64,000 bases of DNA from Halobacteriovorax marinus (GTDB taxonomy: Bacteria > Bdellovibrionota > Bacteriovoracia > Bacteriovoracales > Bacteriovoracaceae): NCBI GenBank assembly GCA_002163155.1, contig MAAO01000006.1, positions 930,001 to 994,000 on the forward strand, read 5' to 3'. How positions within the stretch are numbered: position 1 is the first letter of the stretch; each line of letters begins with the position of its first letter. The notes under the pieces were generated by a model that worked only from the letters and a program-made list of their open reading frames with translations, had not been told where the DNA came from and made no database searches. Of the stretch, positions 1-9,800 are shown piece by piece. Made by a program: the position numbers and the translations under genes.

Positions 1-265
1 TAATTTCAAAATCATTCTTGGCGTTTATGAAGTTCTGGATAGACTTTCTTGTCTCTTCATACTTCATTGTTCCTGCTTCACTTAGGTAATGAACACCTCT
101 ATGAATATTTGCAGCTTCTAGCGAATAGTGAAGGTTGAGTGCATCGATAACGGGTTGGCACTTTAATGTGCTGGCAGCATTATCTAAGTAAATAAGAGGC
201 TTTCCATGAACTGTTCTATCTAGCTCTGGAAAGTCTTTTCTAATTTTCTCTATATCGTAGCTCAT
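1..265 (-). CDS. sufS: SufS cysteine desulfurase, N-terminal part (cut by window edge)
   Basis: The first 88 residues of a group II PLP-dependent cysteine desulfurase, which takes sulfur from cysteine for iron-sulfur cluster assembly. The visible part has the family opening: FPELDR, the YLDNAASTLK motif and the ANIHRGVHYLSEAG segment that lines the PLP pocket. The PLP lysine and active-site cysteine lie beyond the window. It is the last visible gene of the SUF operon, starting 5 bases after sufD, and uses ATG at 263-265. No SufE or SufU partner is visible. Identification rests on the N-terminus plus operon position and is strong. Confidence 0.93.
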   Translation of the reverse strand, partial: MSYDIEKIRKDFPELDRTVHGKPLIYLDNAASTLKCQPVIDALNLHYSLEAANIHRGVHYLSEAGTMKYEETRKSIQNFINAKNDFEI

Positions 266-270
266 AGTAA

Positions 271-1524
271 TTACTTGCCTTGTTCTAATTGCTGAAAAGT
301 TTTCTTTTCAAATGATTCAAATAAAACCTCTGAAAGGTATTTTTGAATGCTTTCATTTTCAACTTTATAAATAGCGTCACTACAAAAAGCGTGAATAAGT
401 AACTTTTGTGCTCTTATCACTGAGAGACCTCGTGAGCGTAAATAGAACTCTTCTTCTTCACTCATTTGACCAATAGTTGCTCCGTGAGAACACTTAACAT
501 CATCAGCGTTAACTTCTAGCTGTGGTCTAGTGTCAATATGAGCCTTCTTACTAAGAAGAAGGTTCTTATTCAATTGTTCTGAATAAACTTTTTGGGCATC
601 TTGGAATATTTTTATTTTTCCAGTGAAGACAGCTCTAGATTCACCATCTAGTACACCTTTAAAGAGTTGATCACTTTCTGTATGTTCAACGAGGTGGTTT
701 ATTATAGAAAAGTTATCGCAGTGTTGAACATCTGTTAGGGCGTACAATCCATGAACATTTCCTTTTGAACCTACACCTTTGAGTGCGACTTCAATATTAT
801 TTCGTGACTTCTTAGCTCCTGTAGAAAAAGAGAAACTTGAAAAAGTTGCATTCTTTTCAACATCAGCATAAACACTGGCCACATGAAATGATTCCATTCC
901 TTCTATCTGAACTTTAGTATGACTTACTTTGGCATTCTCTTTTACGAGAAAAGATGTCACTGCATTTGTATTGTAACTTGAGTTTTCAACACCTGTGAAA
1001 ATCTCAACAAAGTCGATCTCACTGAACATTTCTGCTTCTATAATAACTCTTGGAGAAGAGAAGGAATCTTTAAAGTCACTTACATGAACAATACTAATAG
1101 AATCTTCTAACTTTAGGTTTTTTGGAACATGAATTTTAATCACTTCATGACAAGTAATAGCATTCACATGAGCAAAAATGTCTTTTTGATCTTCTCTGAA
1201 ATCAGTCTCATCAAGTAGATCTGAATTAACAATCTCCACAGAGATTTCATCTGGTATGAATGAATCAACTTTTGAATACTGACCGTTGAGTAAAACTATT
1301 TGAAACTTTCCAGGAACTTTTACGTTAGTTAGAGTCGCACTTGACTCTACTTTTGCAAAGTTTGAAGGTAGTACATCAGTTAGTTTTGTATATAACCAAT
1401 CTTCCATTTTAGTATGAGGAAGACCTACTTTCTTAAAATGAGCGAGACTCATTCTCTTTGCTTTAGTTGTCGCAAATTTCTCAAGATCATTAATGTAATT
1501 TTCTGATAATTGTTCTATTTTCAT
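271..1524 (-). CDS. sufD: SufD, Fe-S scaffold complex subunit
   Basis: A 417-residue SufD that forms the SufBC2D scaffold with SufB and SufC in the cytoplasm. The C-terminal half carries the family signature: KCSHGATIGQ, then EEFYLRSRGLS, then a terminal AHAFCSDAI-like stretch. The histidine in KCSHGAT matches the SufD histidine needed at the SufB-SufD interface. The N-terminal half is poorly conserved, as is usual for SufD. It sits between sufC (8 bases) and sufS (5 bases) in one minus-strand operon. Length is normal (about 420). Confidence 0.95.
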   Translation of the reverse strand: MKIEQLSENYINDLEKFATTKAKRMSLAHFKKVGLPHTKMEDWLYTKLTDVLPSNFAKVESSATLTNVKVPGKFQIVLLNGQYSKVDSFIPDEISVEIVNSDLLDETDFREDQKDIFAHVNAITCHEVIKIHVPKNLKLEDSISIVHVSDFKDSFSSPRVIIEAEMFSEIDFVEIFTGVENSSYNTNAVTSFLVKENAKVSHTKVQIEGMESFHVASVYADVEKNATFSSFSFSTGAKKSRNNIEVALKGVGSKGNVHGLYALTDVQHCDNFSIINHLVEHTESDQLFKGVLDGESRAVFTGKIKIFQDAQKVYSEQLNKNLLLSKKAHIDTRPQLEVNADDVKCSHGATIGQMSEEEEFYLRSRGLSVIRAQKLLIHAFCSDAIYKVENESIQKYLSEVLFESFEKKTFQQLEQGK

Positions 1525-1532
1525 ATTTGTCT

Positions 1533-2288
1533 CTACTTAATTAACCAGTCGTAACCTTTCGCTTCTAACTCTAGGGCCAACTCTTTTCCACCAGATTTAA
1601 TAATTTTCCCTTCATAGAGAACGTGAACATGATCAGGTACTATGTAATCTAGAAGCCTTTGATAATGAGTCACAAGAATTATGGCATTAAATCTACTTTT
1701 TAGAGTGTTCACACCCTTCGCTACAATTTTTAAGGCATCAATATCAAGTCCTGAATCTGTCTCATCAAGTAGAGCAAGTCTTGGGTTTAATACGGCCATT
1801 TGTAAAATTTCATTTTTCTTCTTTTCTCCACCAGAAAATCCAGTGTTCACAGGTCTGTCTAGAAACTCTTCTCTCATTTCAAGAAGTTCAAGTTTTGGTA
1901 TTAGAAAAGATCTAAAGTCTTTATCACTCATTTCTCCAGCACCTTGAGACTTGCTCACTTCATTAAATGCTTCGTGAAGAAAGTTAAAATTTGTAACTCC
2001 AGGAATTTCAATAGGGTACTGAAAGCCAAGAAAAATTCCATTCTTTGCTCTCTCGTCTGGCTCTAGCGTAAATAAATCAGTATCCTTACCATTGATAGAA
2101 TACTCAATAGAACCTTGAGTCACTTCAAAAGCAGGATGTCCTGCAATGACTTTAGAGAGTGTACTCTTACCAGAACCGTTCGGTCCCATGATGGCGTGTA
2201 CTTCTCCGGCCTTGACCGTGAGATCAATTCCCTTTAAAATATCTTTACCTTCTACTTTTGCATGTAAATTCTTTATTTCAATCATCAT
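1533..2288 (-). CDS. sufC: SufC, Fe-S assembly ATPase
   Basis: A 251-residue ABC-type ATPase of the SUF system. Visible motifs are Walker A GPNGSGKST near residue 36, the Q-loop in FLGFQYP, the SufC form of the ABC signature SGGEKKKNE, Walker B LALLDETDSGLD and the switch histidine in ILVTHYQR. It powers conformational change of SufB-SufD during cluster assembly. Two ATGs stand in tandem at the start. The second has the better distance from the AAGGA ribosome site, so the real protein may lack the first Met. It lies 11 bases after sufB. Confidence 0.97.
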   Translation of the reverse strand: MMIEIKNLHAKVEGKDILKGIDLTVKAGEVHAIMGPNGSGKSTLSKVIAGHPAFEVTQGSIEYSINGKDTDLFTLEPDERAKNGIFLGFQYPIEIPGVTNFNFLHEAFNEVSKSQGAGEMSDKDFRSFLIPKLELLEMREEFLDRPVNTGFSGGEKKKNEILQMAVLNPRLALLDETDSGLDIDALKIVAKGVNTLKSRFNAIILVTHYQRLLDYIVPDHVHVLYEGKIIKSGGKELALELEAKGYDWLIK

Positions 2289-2299
2289 TATTCCTTATA

Positions 2300-3727
2300 T
2301 TAACCAATAGAATTTTCTAATTTCATTTCAATGAGCTTTACTGCTTCTACAGCGAATTCAAGGGGAAGTTCCTTAAAAACATCAGCGCAAAATCCATTAA
2401 CAATCATTGAGATACACTTCTCCATATCCATTCCACGTTGTTGGAGATAGAAGAGTTGATCTTCACTTATTTTTGAAGTCGAAGCCTCGTGCTCAACAGT
2501 TGCTGAATTATTTTTAACGTCAATGTAGGGGAATGTATTGGCAGCACTTCTGTCGCCAACTAGCATCGAATCACATTGTGAATAATTCCTAGCGCCTCTA
2601 GCTGAAGGCATAACTTTTACAAGACCTCTATAATTATTTATTGATTGCTCAGCTGAAATACCTTTAGAGATAATTGTACTCTTGGTGTTCTTACCGATGT
2701 GAACCATTTTAGTTCCGGTATCAGCTTGCATTTTATTATTTGTAAGTGCCACTGAGTAGAAGGCACCTTGTGAATTGTCACCAATTAAATTGCAACTAGG
2801 ATACTTCCAAGTGATTGAAGATCCAGCTTCAACTTGCGTCCAAGAGATCTTTGAATTCACTCCAAGACAATTTCCTCTCTTAGTTACAAAGTTATAAATT
2901 CCTCCAACACCATTCTTATCTCCGGCGTACCAGTTTTGAACTGTTGAGTATTTAATCTCTGCGTTGTCAAAGGCCACAAGTTCTACAATCGCTGCGTGAA
3001 GTTGATTTTCATCTCTTTGAGGAGCTGTACAACCTTCAAGGTAGTTCACATAACTTCCTTCTTCTGCAATGATGAGTGTTCTCTCAAATTGTCCTGTTTC
3101 CTTTGCATTGATTCTAAAGTAAGTCGATAGATCCATTGGACAAGTTACATTCTTTGGAATGTAGACAAATGATCCATCAGAGAATACTGCCGAGTTGAGA
3201 GCGGCATAGTAGTTATCAGAAGGAGGAACAACTGTTCCTAGGTATCTTTTTACAAGGTCTGGATAATCTTTCACAGCTTCAGAAATAGAACAGAAAATAA
3301 CTCCTACTTTCTCAAGCTCTTCTTTGTAAGTCGTTCCTACAGAGACACTATCAAATACTGCATCAACTGCGACTCCAGATATTCTCTTTTGTTCTGATAG
3401 AGGAATCCCAAGTTTTTCAAAAGTAGCTAAAATTTCTGGATCGATTTCATCTAAACTATCGACACTTTTCTTTTGCTTAGGAGCTGAGTAATAATATAAA
3501 TCCTCGAAATCGATAGGGGGGACGTCAAGCTTAGCCCAATTAGGTGCTTTCATCGTTTTCCAAAGCCTAAACGCCTTAAGTCTACTTTCAAGGAGCCATT
3601 CAGGTTCATCTTTCTTAGCAGAAATGAGTCTTACAATATTTTCATCTAGACCTTTTGGAAACTCTTCTGTTTCGATATCGGTATAGAATCCATACTTATA
3701 TTCATCGTTTATAATTTCTTTGCTCAT
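2300..3727 (-). CDS. sufB: SufB, Fe-S scaffold
   Basis: A 475-residue SufB, the scaffold on which the cluster is built together with SufC and SufD. It contains [11 protein letters not shown], the [17 protein letters not shown] block, [10 protein letters not shown] with the conserved acceptor cysteine, and the C-terminal [21 protein letters not shown] with the conserved glutamate. Length and order match the family closely. It begins 3 bases after the Rrf2 regulator gene, so the regulator is co-transcribed with its likely targets. Confidence 0.97.
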   Translation of the reverse strand: MSKEIINDEYKYGFYTDIETEEFPKGLDENIVRLISAKKDEPEWLLESRLKAFRLWKTMKAPNWAKLDVPPIDFEDLYYYSAPKQKKSVDSLDEIDPEILATFEKLGIPLSEQKRISGVAVDAVFDSVSVGTTYKEELEKVGVIFCSISEAVKDYPDLVKRYLGTVVPPSDNYYAALNSAVFSDGSFVYIPKNVTCPMDLSTYFRINAKETGQFERTLIIAEEGSYVNYLEGCTAPQRDENQLHAAIVELVAFDNAEIKYSTVQNWYAGDKNGVGGIYNFVTKRGNCLGVNSKISWTQVEAGSSITWKYPSCNLIGDNSQGAFYSVALTNNKMQADTGTKMVHIGKNTKSTIISKGISAEQSINNYRGLVKVMPSARGARNYSQCDSMLVGDRSAANTFPYIDVKNNSATVEHEASTSKISEDQLFYLQQRGMDMEKCISMIVNGFCADVFKELPLEFAVEAVKLIEMKLENSIG

Positions 3728-3730
3728 ATC

Positions 3731-4192
3731 TTATCCGTTTATTTGTCTATATTTTTCAGTTGTTGTTTCTTTACTTATGCAAAACTCTTCCCCAAAGAGA
3801 AGTTCTTGAATGGAGAGTGAGTCTAGGAAGTTGTTGAGCTTTTCACCTAAGTTAAACATTGGGTTAGCAATATTACATTGGTGTACAAGATCACAAATTC
3901 CCTTACTTGTTTGGCAGATTGATCCAAGCTCTTTTCCTTCAATCATTTTTGTGAGAGCAAGGTAGCTCACTTTTGAAAGGTCTATTGAGATGGAATATCC
4001 ACCTTTAATCCCTTTTACAGAATTTAAAATATTGCCAGAGTTCATGATCTGCATCACTTTTGCAGTAGTATCAAAAGGTGTTTTAAAATGATCACAAATT
4101 TCTCTAGCACTCGTTAAATCATCACTCTCTTTCTGCGCCATAAATTTAAGCGCCATGAGAGCATATTCAACTTTCTTGTTAACCTTCAACAT
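3731..4192 (-). CDS. Rrf2-family regulator with Fe-S type cysteines (SufR/IscR-like)
   Basis: A 153-residue Rrf2 regulator: an N-terminal winged helix (VEYALMALKFMAQ, then a wing with GIKGGYSI) followed by a dimerisation helix. Near residue 92 three cysteines are spaced C-x6-C-x5-C. IscR uses C-x5-C-x5-C to hold a 2Fe-2S cluster, so this protein is probably a cluster sensor (inference). As first gene of the suf operon it probably controls its own operon in response to Fe-S demand. The gene name iscR or sufR cannot be decided from sequence. Confidence 0.88.
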   Translation of the reverse strand: MLKVNKKVEYALMALKFMAQKESDDLTSAREICDHFKTPFDTTAKVMQIMNSGNILNSVKGIKGGYSISIDLSKVSYLALTKMIEGKELGSICQTSKGICDLVHQCNIANPMFNLGEKLNNFLDSLSIQELLFGEEFCISKETTTEKYRQING

Positions 4193-4471
4193 GGTCTTCC
4201 ACCGGTAATAGATGTTAAATTCTTATAATTTCAAATAATTATATTTAAATACTCCTAAATAGGCTAAAAAGAAACCTATTTTCTCCATTATATAACATTA
4301 TATAGGGTAAAATTTGTCTTATTTAACTAAAGCATAGCTTGAAGCAGGGATCTTGCCGATTTTATTGGTTTTTTAGCAATGCCTTTTGTTTAGATGAGAT
4401 GGTATTTGTAGAACGTTTTTGGGACAGGGTGCCAAACGGACAACTCATGAAATATATAGTAAATTGTAATT
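4193..4471. promoter_or_regulatory. Divergent intergenic region upstream of the suf operon
   Basis: This 279-base AT-rich gap between the divergent Rrf2 and hydroxylase genes must hold both promoters. Within 4220-4330 there are several short symmetric elements: TATAAT and ATTATA separated by 8 bases, the palindrome CCTAAATAGG, and CATTATATA repeated with a short gap. These are candidate Rrf2 operators, but none matches the IscR type 1 or type 2 consensus well. No RNA gene or ORF of note is seen. Confidence 0.35.
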
Positions 4472-5251
4472 ATGGAAAATAGGGCCTTAGTTTTTATCAT
4501 TGTTTTCATTCTCTTCTTTATTCTAGAACGAGTTTTTCCTCGTTATAAAGAACCTTTGAGTGGAGTGGATTCAAGGTTTCGTAAGGCCACAAATCTTACT
4601 CTGATTGCTCTTGGAAATATTTTAGTTCGTATCGTTCTTCCCATGGGTGGAGTAGGCTTTGCTATTTTTTGTCATGAAAACTCCTACGGCATTTTAAATA
4701 TTCTTACAATTTCAGATAATGTGAATATGATTTTTTCAGTGATTACATTGGACTTCATTATCTACTGGCAACATCGACTCTTTCATATTGTTCCTTTTTT
4801 ATGGAGAATTCATCGTGTTCACCATGTAGACATTTTCTTGGACACAACAAGTGGTTTGAGGTTTCACCCTTTTGAAATCTTACTTTCAATGTTCATAAAA
4901 TTTTTCTTCATATTTATCTTAGGAGCGAATCCTATTGGAGTTCTTATTTTTGAAGTGATCTTAAATGGAATGGCCATTTTTAATCACTCAAACCTTGCAA
5001 TTAAAAGTGGTTTTGATCGGGCACTACAGCTATTGGTTGTAACGCCTAATTTTCATGTTATTCACCACTCAAAAAAGAGTCAGTTACATAATACCAATTA
5101 CGGGTTTAATCTGAGTATATGGGATAAGTTATTTGACAGTTTTACTTCTTCAGAAAAATACCTACAAAGTGATTTCGAAGTTGGTCTGGACTCTCATTCA
5201 AAGAAAGAGAGCTTTAATCTCATCAAAATCTTAATGCTTCCTTTTAAATAG
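4472..5251 (+). CDS. Sterol desaturase / fatty acid hydroxylase family protein
   Basis: A 259-residue integral membrane di-iron hydroxylase. The family's histidine clusters are present in order: HRLFH near residue 101, HRVHHVD near 113, and HVIHHS near 194. Hydrophobic segments before and between them would bring the histidines together at the cytoplasmic face. Bacterial relatives hydroxylate lipids such as fatty acids, sterol-like lipids or lipid A acyl chains; the substrate here is unknown. It stands alone, divergent from the suf operon, and is followed by a good terminator. Confidence 0.85.
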   Translation: MENRALVFIIVFILFFILERVFPRYKEPLSGVDSRFRKATNLTLIALGNILVRIVLPMGGVGFAIFCHENSYGILNILTISDNVNMIFSVITLDFIIYWQHRLFHIVPFLWRIHRVHHVDIFLDTTSGLRFHPFEILLSMFIKFFFIFILGANPIGVLIFEVILNGMAIFNHSNLAIKSGFDRALQLLVVTPNFHVIHHSKKSQLHNTNYGFNLSIWDKLFDSFTSSEKYLQSDFEVGLDSHSKKESFNLIKILMLPFK

Positions 5252-5351
5252 TAAGTTTTCATGCAGACTTTCATCAATTTTTTTGTGTTTTATCTCTATT
5301 AGTGTTAGATTAGACGTATCTATAAAACTTTTTTCGACCTAAAGGAATTCT

Positions 5352-5380
5352 CGTGCCGAATGGCACGTATTTTATTTTTT
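5352..5380 (+). terminator. Rho-independent terminator after the hydroxylase gene
   Basis: A perfect 6-bp stem CGTGCC/GGCACG with loop GAAT (5352-5367) is followed by a T-rich tract (TATTTTATTTTTT). It runs up to the stop of the convergent small gene. Confidence 0.85.
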
Positions 5381-5628
5381 TAAGCGGCCGTTTTTTCTAG
5401 ACCTTCTTCACGCATTGTTTCCATATATTCACAGAGCATAAAGTCTAAGTCATCGTCCTGGTAGAGTTTTGCTATACCTTGAATAACAGATACTTCTACT
5501 AAGTCCTTTGACAACCAAGGGGCCTGTTCTCTTTGAAGTTGAATAAGAAAAGAATAATCATTACTTATACTTTCTGAATGGATGTGCTTATCTATTTGAT
5601 TTAAAATTTGAGTCTTGATTGGTGACAT
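5380..5628 (-). CDS. Small hypothetical protein (82 aa)
   Basis: Unrecognised soluble protein of 82 residues, begins MSPIKTQILNQ and ends GLEKTAA. The frame stays open to an ATG at 5724, but the start at 5626-5628 is preferred because AGGAGA stands 8-9 bases before it, while the upstream ATG has no ribosome site and its extra 32 residues look non-protein-like. The sequence is mostly predicted helix with acidic runs (QDDDLDF) and no signal peptide. It is monocistronic and convergent with the hydroxylase gene. Function unknown. Confidence 0.6.
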   Translation of the reverse strand: MSPIKTQILNQIDKHIHSESISNDYSFLIQLQREQAPWLSKDLVEVSVIQGIAKLYQDDDLDFMLCEYMETMREEGLEKTAA

Positions 5629-5808
5629 GTATTCTCCTATGCTTCTTGCACATTTTGTTTTTGGCTCCTGCCTACTTATCGGATGATAAAAAAGAAAATC
5701 AACTGGTGACGTTACTTGAATCATTTACATTGTGTATTATAGAGAAAAATGAATTTAAATCACGTATAATTTATAAATACTTAGAATAACATTATTAGAT
5801 AGGTAAAT

Positions 5809-6717
5809 ATGATACCCTTTGCACAACTCGCAGACCCCAAAATGGCCGAACGGATCACTCAAGAACTAAACAAACAAGGTATACAATCTAGTTACAGCTA
5901 TGATGAAGCCGCTTCAATTTACACTTTAGTTGTTGAAGATCAAGCGAATTTTGAGCAGGCACAGGATATATTCAGAGTAATGATGGGCCTTCCAAAGAAG
6001 TTTGAACCTTCTAAAGAATGGGAGGAAATCCAATCAATTCCTATGGGGATTGTGACTAAGGTTACTATAGGTTTCTGTATCTTAGTTTATGTCTTAAATG
6101 CATTCAAAATATTGCCTGAACTCTATTCTGTTATGAAAATTTCAAGCTCATCTAATGGTCTACCAGAGATTGTGAGCCAGGGACAGTTTTGGCGACTCTT
6201 AACTCCTGCCTTCCTTCACTTTAACTTCATGCATATTCTCTTTAATATGATGTGGATGAAAGACTTGGGAAAAATTATAGAACATGAAAAGAAGTCAAAC
6301 TTTCTCATGCTCTTCATTGTTATAGTGGGGATCGGTTCAAACTTTTCTCAGTTCTTAATTTCAGGACCTAACTTTGGAGGAATGAGTGGGGTCGTATATG
6401 GACTACTTGGTTACTTATGGATGTATAAGAAGTTTAATTCTAACGCCCAGTTCTCTCTACCAAAAAGTGACGTCATGTTGATGATAGGTTGGTTCTTTCT
6501 GTGTCTTATAGGCGTCTTCTCGTTTTCCATTGCAAATATGGCCCATGCTATGGGTTTAACTCTCGGAATGCTCGGAGGTATCTTCTATGGCCTTAAGGAT
6601 GCGAGTGGTTCCTATTCATTAAAGAAATCTCTGCTCTATGTCTTTTTATCTCTTTCGTTACCTGTACTCACTTATGGTGTTGAGATTTTTAAAGTTATAT
6701 TAAAAACAAAGACTTAG
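5809..6717 (+). CDS. glpG: GlpG-type rhomboid intramembrane serine protease
   Basis: A 302-residue rhomboid protease. A cytoplasmic N-terminal domain (about residues 1-70) resembles that of GlpG. It is followed by six membrane segments. The catalytic serine is S193 in GMSG and the catalytic histidine is H246 in AHAMG; H137, H142 and N146 in the second segment match the oxyanion-side residues of E. coli GlpG. All catalytic residues are intact, unlike the second rhomboid-like protein at 50326-51069. It precedes the giant exported protein by 89 bases on the same strand, but a common transcript is uncertain. Confidence 0.9.
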   Translation: MIPFAQLADPKMAERITQELNKQGIQSSYSYDEAASIYTLVVEDQANFEQAQDIFRVMMGLPKKFEPSKEWEEIQSIPMGIVTKVTIGFCILVYVLNAFKILPELYSVMKISSSSNGLPEIVSQGQFWRLLTPAFLHFNFMHILFNMMWMKDLGKIIEHEKKSNFLMLFIVIVGIGSNFSQFLISGPNFGGMSGVVYGLLGYLWMYKKFNSNAQFSLPKSDVMLMIGWFFLCLIGVFSFSIANMAHAMGLTLGMLGGIFYGLKDASGSYSLKKSLLYVFLSLSLPVLTYGVEIFKVILKTKT

Positions 6718-6726
6718 CTCTCTTGA

Positions 6727-6803
6727 TTCTCTCTCAAGTAAAACACTCAGGTAACCGATAAGTGACTGAGGAATAGATTGATTCAAGTTCAATCTAGAGA
6801 GAA
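6727..6803 (+). promoter_or_regulatory. Structured leader before the giant gene (candidate)
   Basis: TTCTCTCT at 6727-6734 can pair with AGAGAGAA at 6796-6803, which includes the only purine-rich stretch that could serve as ribosome site for the TTG start at 6807. Between them GATTGA/TCAATC with 7 bases between (6776-6794) forms a second hairpin. Sequestration of the ribosome site is inferred from complementarity only. Confidence 0.3.
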
Positions 6804-6806
6804 AAA

Positions 6807-9800
6807 TTGAGAGATAATCGCCTAGTTACAACATTCTTTTTAAGTTTGATGCTTATATTTTTAAGCAGTCGAACATTTGCGCACAAACTCCTCTATGAAA
6901 ATAGTAATTCTAAATCACGGGTTGCTACAGCTGTTTACCTTGACGAAGAGTCTGGTCAAATTGTTGTAAAAAAATACTCATGGGATGCTGACTTTGAAAG
7001 AAGTAGAACTTCAAAAGTTCAAATAAAGTTTCCACAGAATGTAAAATCTTTTTCTAGCATGTATAGCTCATTAAGTGAAGACTATGCGGGACTGAGAAGT
7101 TCACAAAAATTTATTAATTTAAATCAGAGATCTAAAGATCTTAAAAAAGAGCTCTCAAGAACAGTTGATGACAAGTCTTCGAAGTTTTCTTCAAGTAGTA
7201 CAGTGGATCTTATTGCCAAGCAAATTCTAAAAACTTCTCCCTATAAAGTGATTGCTCATAGAAAGAAAGGGTTTAACCACAATATCTTCCTACTCAATTC
7301 TGTGACTGGCGAATTCTATATGAAGTCGGGTCGTAAAACAGATTTAAACTTAGGGTCTAGTATTGCTTTTCCAAAAGATCTAGATAGAAGGTTGTATCAG
7401 AGTGATTCAGATAAGTATGACTTATCTAGCCCTTCTAAAATCAAAAATAACCTCTCTCGTATAAAAAGTTCTTTAAAGAAATCAGGTCTAGATTTACGAG
7501 AAGTGAATATTGCTCTCAATCAAATACACGATCTAAGAAGAGAACAACAAAAGAAAATAGAAAAAATGAAAGTTATTCGGTCTATTAAAGATGGCGATGA
7601 AACAACAGAGTTGTTGTTTAACTTTGAAACAGGTGAGTTCTACTATAGAAGAATCGAAGATGGAAAAGTTCAAGATGATCAATTTTTTGATATTAATAAT
7701 GATAAGAACTTAGGTGATTTAAAAGAGAAACTTCGACGTGCAGATCTCTATGATGAAGGTGAATTTAACGATACATTTCAAGAAACTTTTATTAGGCACT
7801 GTGCCGGCAGCTCCTCATTGGATGATCTTCTACCTAATATTGATGGAAAGATTGAGGACATTTTAAAGGTCAATGACGCTATTTGGGATCAATATCTAAG
7901 AAATTCTTTAGCTAAGAAACCAGTTGTTCTAAATGATGGATCCATGGTGCTTGGAATTAATGCTCTTGGTAGAGATCATAATGTGCAAATTGAGTTAGAT
8001 GCTTTAGGTAATATAAAAAATCTAAAATTTCTAAATGAGGACTCTGCAACTAGTGGTGGTGTAGAAATAGTGAAAGTTATCGAGAATGGTAAAGCACTTT
8101 TCAAAATTATTTCATCTGAAACAAATGAAGACCTCTTCTTCTTTGATATGGAAAATAAAAGCGTTATTACGAAACCAAATACTGCGAACTTAGCTGTGTA
8201 TGTGAAGGGTAAGAAAGGGATGTCTAAAGTCTCTAGAAATATGTTTGATAAGAATGTTTTTCAATTAGAGTTTTCCGGTGAAAAATTTAATAGTGTTGGA
8301 AGTCGAATACAATTGTCCTCAGAGAGAGAAAGTCCTTATGTATCTGATATTAAAAAAGGGGATAGTTCGGGCTTTACGTCATTTGTTTTTAGTAACTTCT
8401 TTAGTTTAAGCAGTAAGAGAAATAAAATATCAAAAGAAATTAAAGCAGCTATTAAGCAGCAGAAAAGTACCATTAATAAAGATGGAAAAATACTTTTAAA
8501 AGATAATGAAATTCACTCTACTGTATTACAAATTGTAAGCGATGTTGAGGCTGAGTACCCAAAACTTGATGCTAATGTATCTAAATTAACAGCTAAAACT
8601 TATGAACATTCCTATAAGAGGTTTATCTCAATAATTGTTCCTAGAATGATTAATGATTTAATGCCTGGTGAAGCTGATCAATTTTATAAGGACATAGCAA
8701 AGAAATCTATGAATGGTTTAAATGACTGTTTGCTTAGGGCCTCTAAGAAATCCAACACTGAGGCCTCTACAAAGTGTGTTGATACTTATATGGTGGAAGC
8801 TCCAGTACTAATTGGAGAAGAGCTATTAAAGTTTCAACTTGAGTCAAATAATCAAAGTATCCTAACTGGGAATGCCGTCTTAGAATATAATAAGTGTATT
8901 AAAGAGTTCTATGATAAGTCGAAAGAATTAGACTTTGTAAAAGGATGTCTCTACAGAGCAACTCTACAGTCTATTGATAATAAATTAGAAGACGTAGTTG
9001 GACTCACGCTTAAAGCGATGGAAAAAGAGTACGAAACGCAAGGTAAGGATGTCTCATTCAAGCTCTCAACAGCTTCCATAGACTTAGCGAGGAAGTCTCT
9101 TAGAGGTTGTTATAAGAAAAAAGGATTTATAAAACCCACAGTTTTTTCTGATAAGTATCAATTAGAGAAATTAAATCCTCTTGAAACTGAGAAATTTAAA
9201 CAGGAAATTTTTAGCTGTGTTTCTGAAATAGAAGCAGTAGTGGGAAGAGATGTTTCGGCCACCTTAGTCTCTAATGAATTAAAAGAGATGGCGATAGATA
9301 CTGATGTTAAAAAACAAATTAAACAAAGTGTACTCGTTAGTGGCTATGACAAATGTGTGAATGCTCAGAAAAAGAAAATTGCTATCTTGGAGAAATCTGG
9401 AATTTGGCAAAAAATTGACGTTCAAAAATGCGCAAACTTTGTCACAGTAGTCGCCACTTCAAAAGTTATTGATGAAATGCTTAAAGATAAACTTGGTAGT
9501 GAGCAGTGGGATAAATTACTCGTGAGTGATAAGTCTCCCCATCATGGCTGTTTTAAAGAACTAGAGAACCTAAGTCTTAAAAATTCATTAAAAGAGAAAC
9601 CAAGTAAACTAGATCTTGAGGGAGAGTCTACAAAATGCCTAAAGCAGGGAATCGTTTGGGCATCTTACTATCTAGGAGTACAAGAGTTAGAAAAAACATT
9701 TCAAAGCGACAAACTCTATCGAAAGATAAACCTTTCGAAAGAAAAGAAAGATCTCTTTGCTAAGAAACTTCAGAGTTGTTTCAAAGAAGAAATGAAAGAC

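Noticed and set aside
5629-5724. Longer start for the 82-aa gene
   Set aside because: The upstream ATG lacks a ribosome site and the added residues look unlike protein; AGGAGA marks the inner start.
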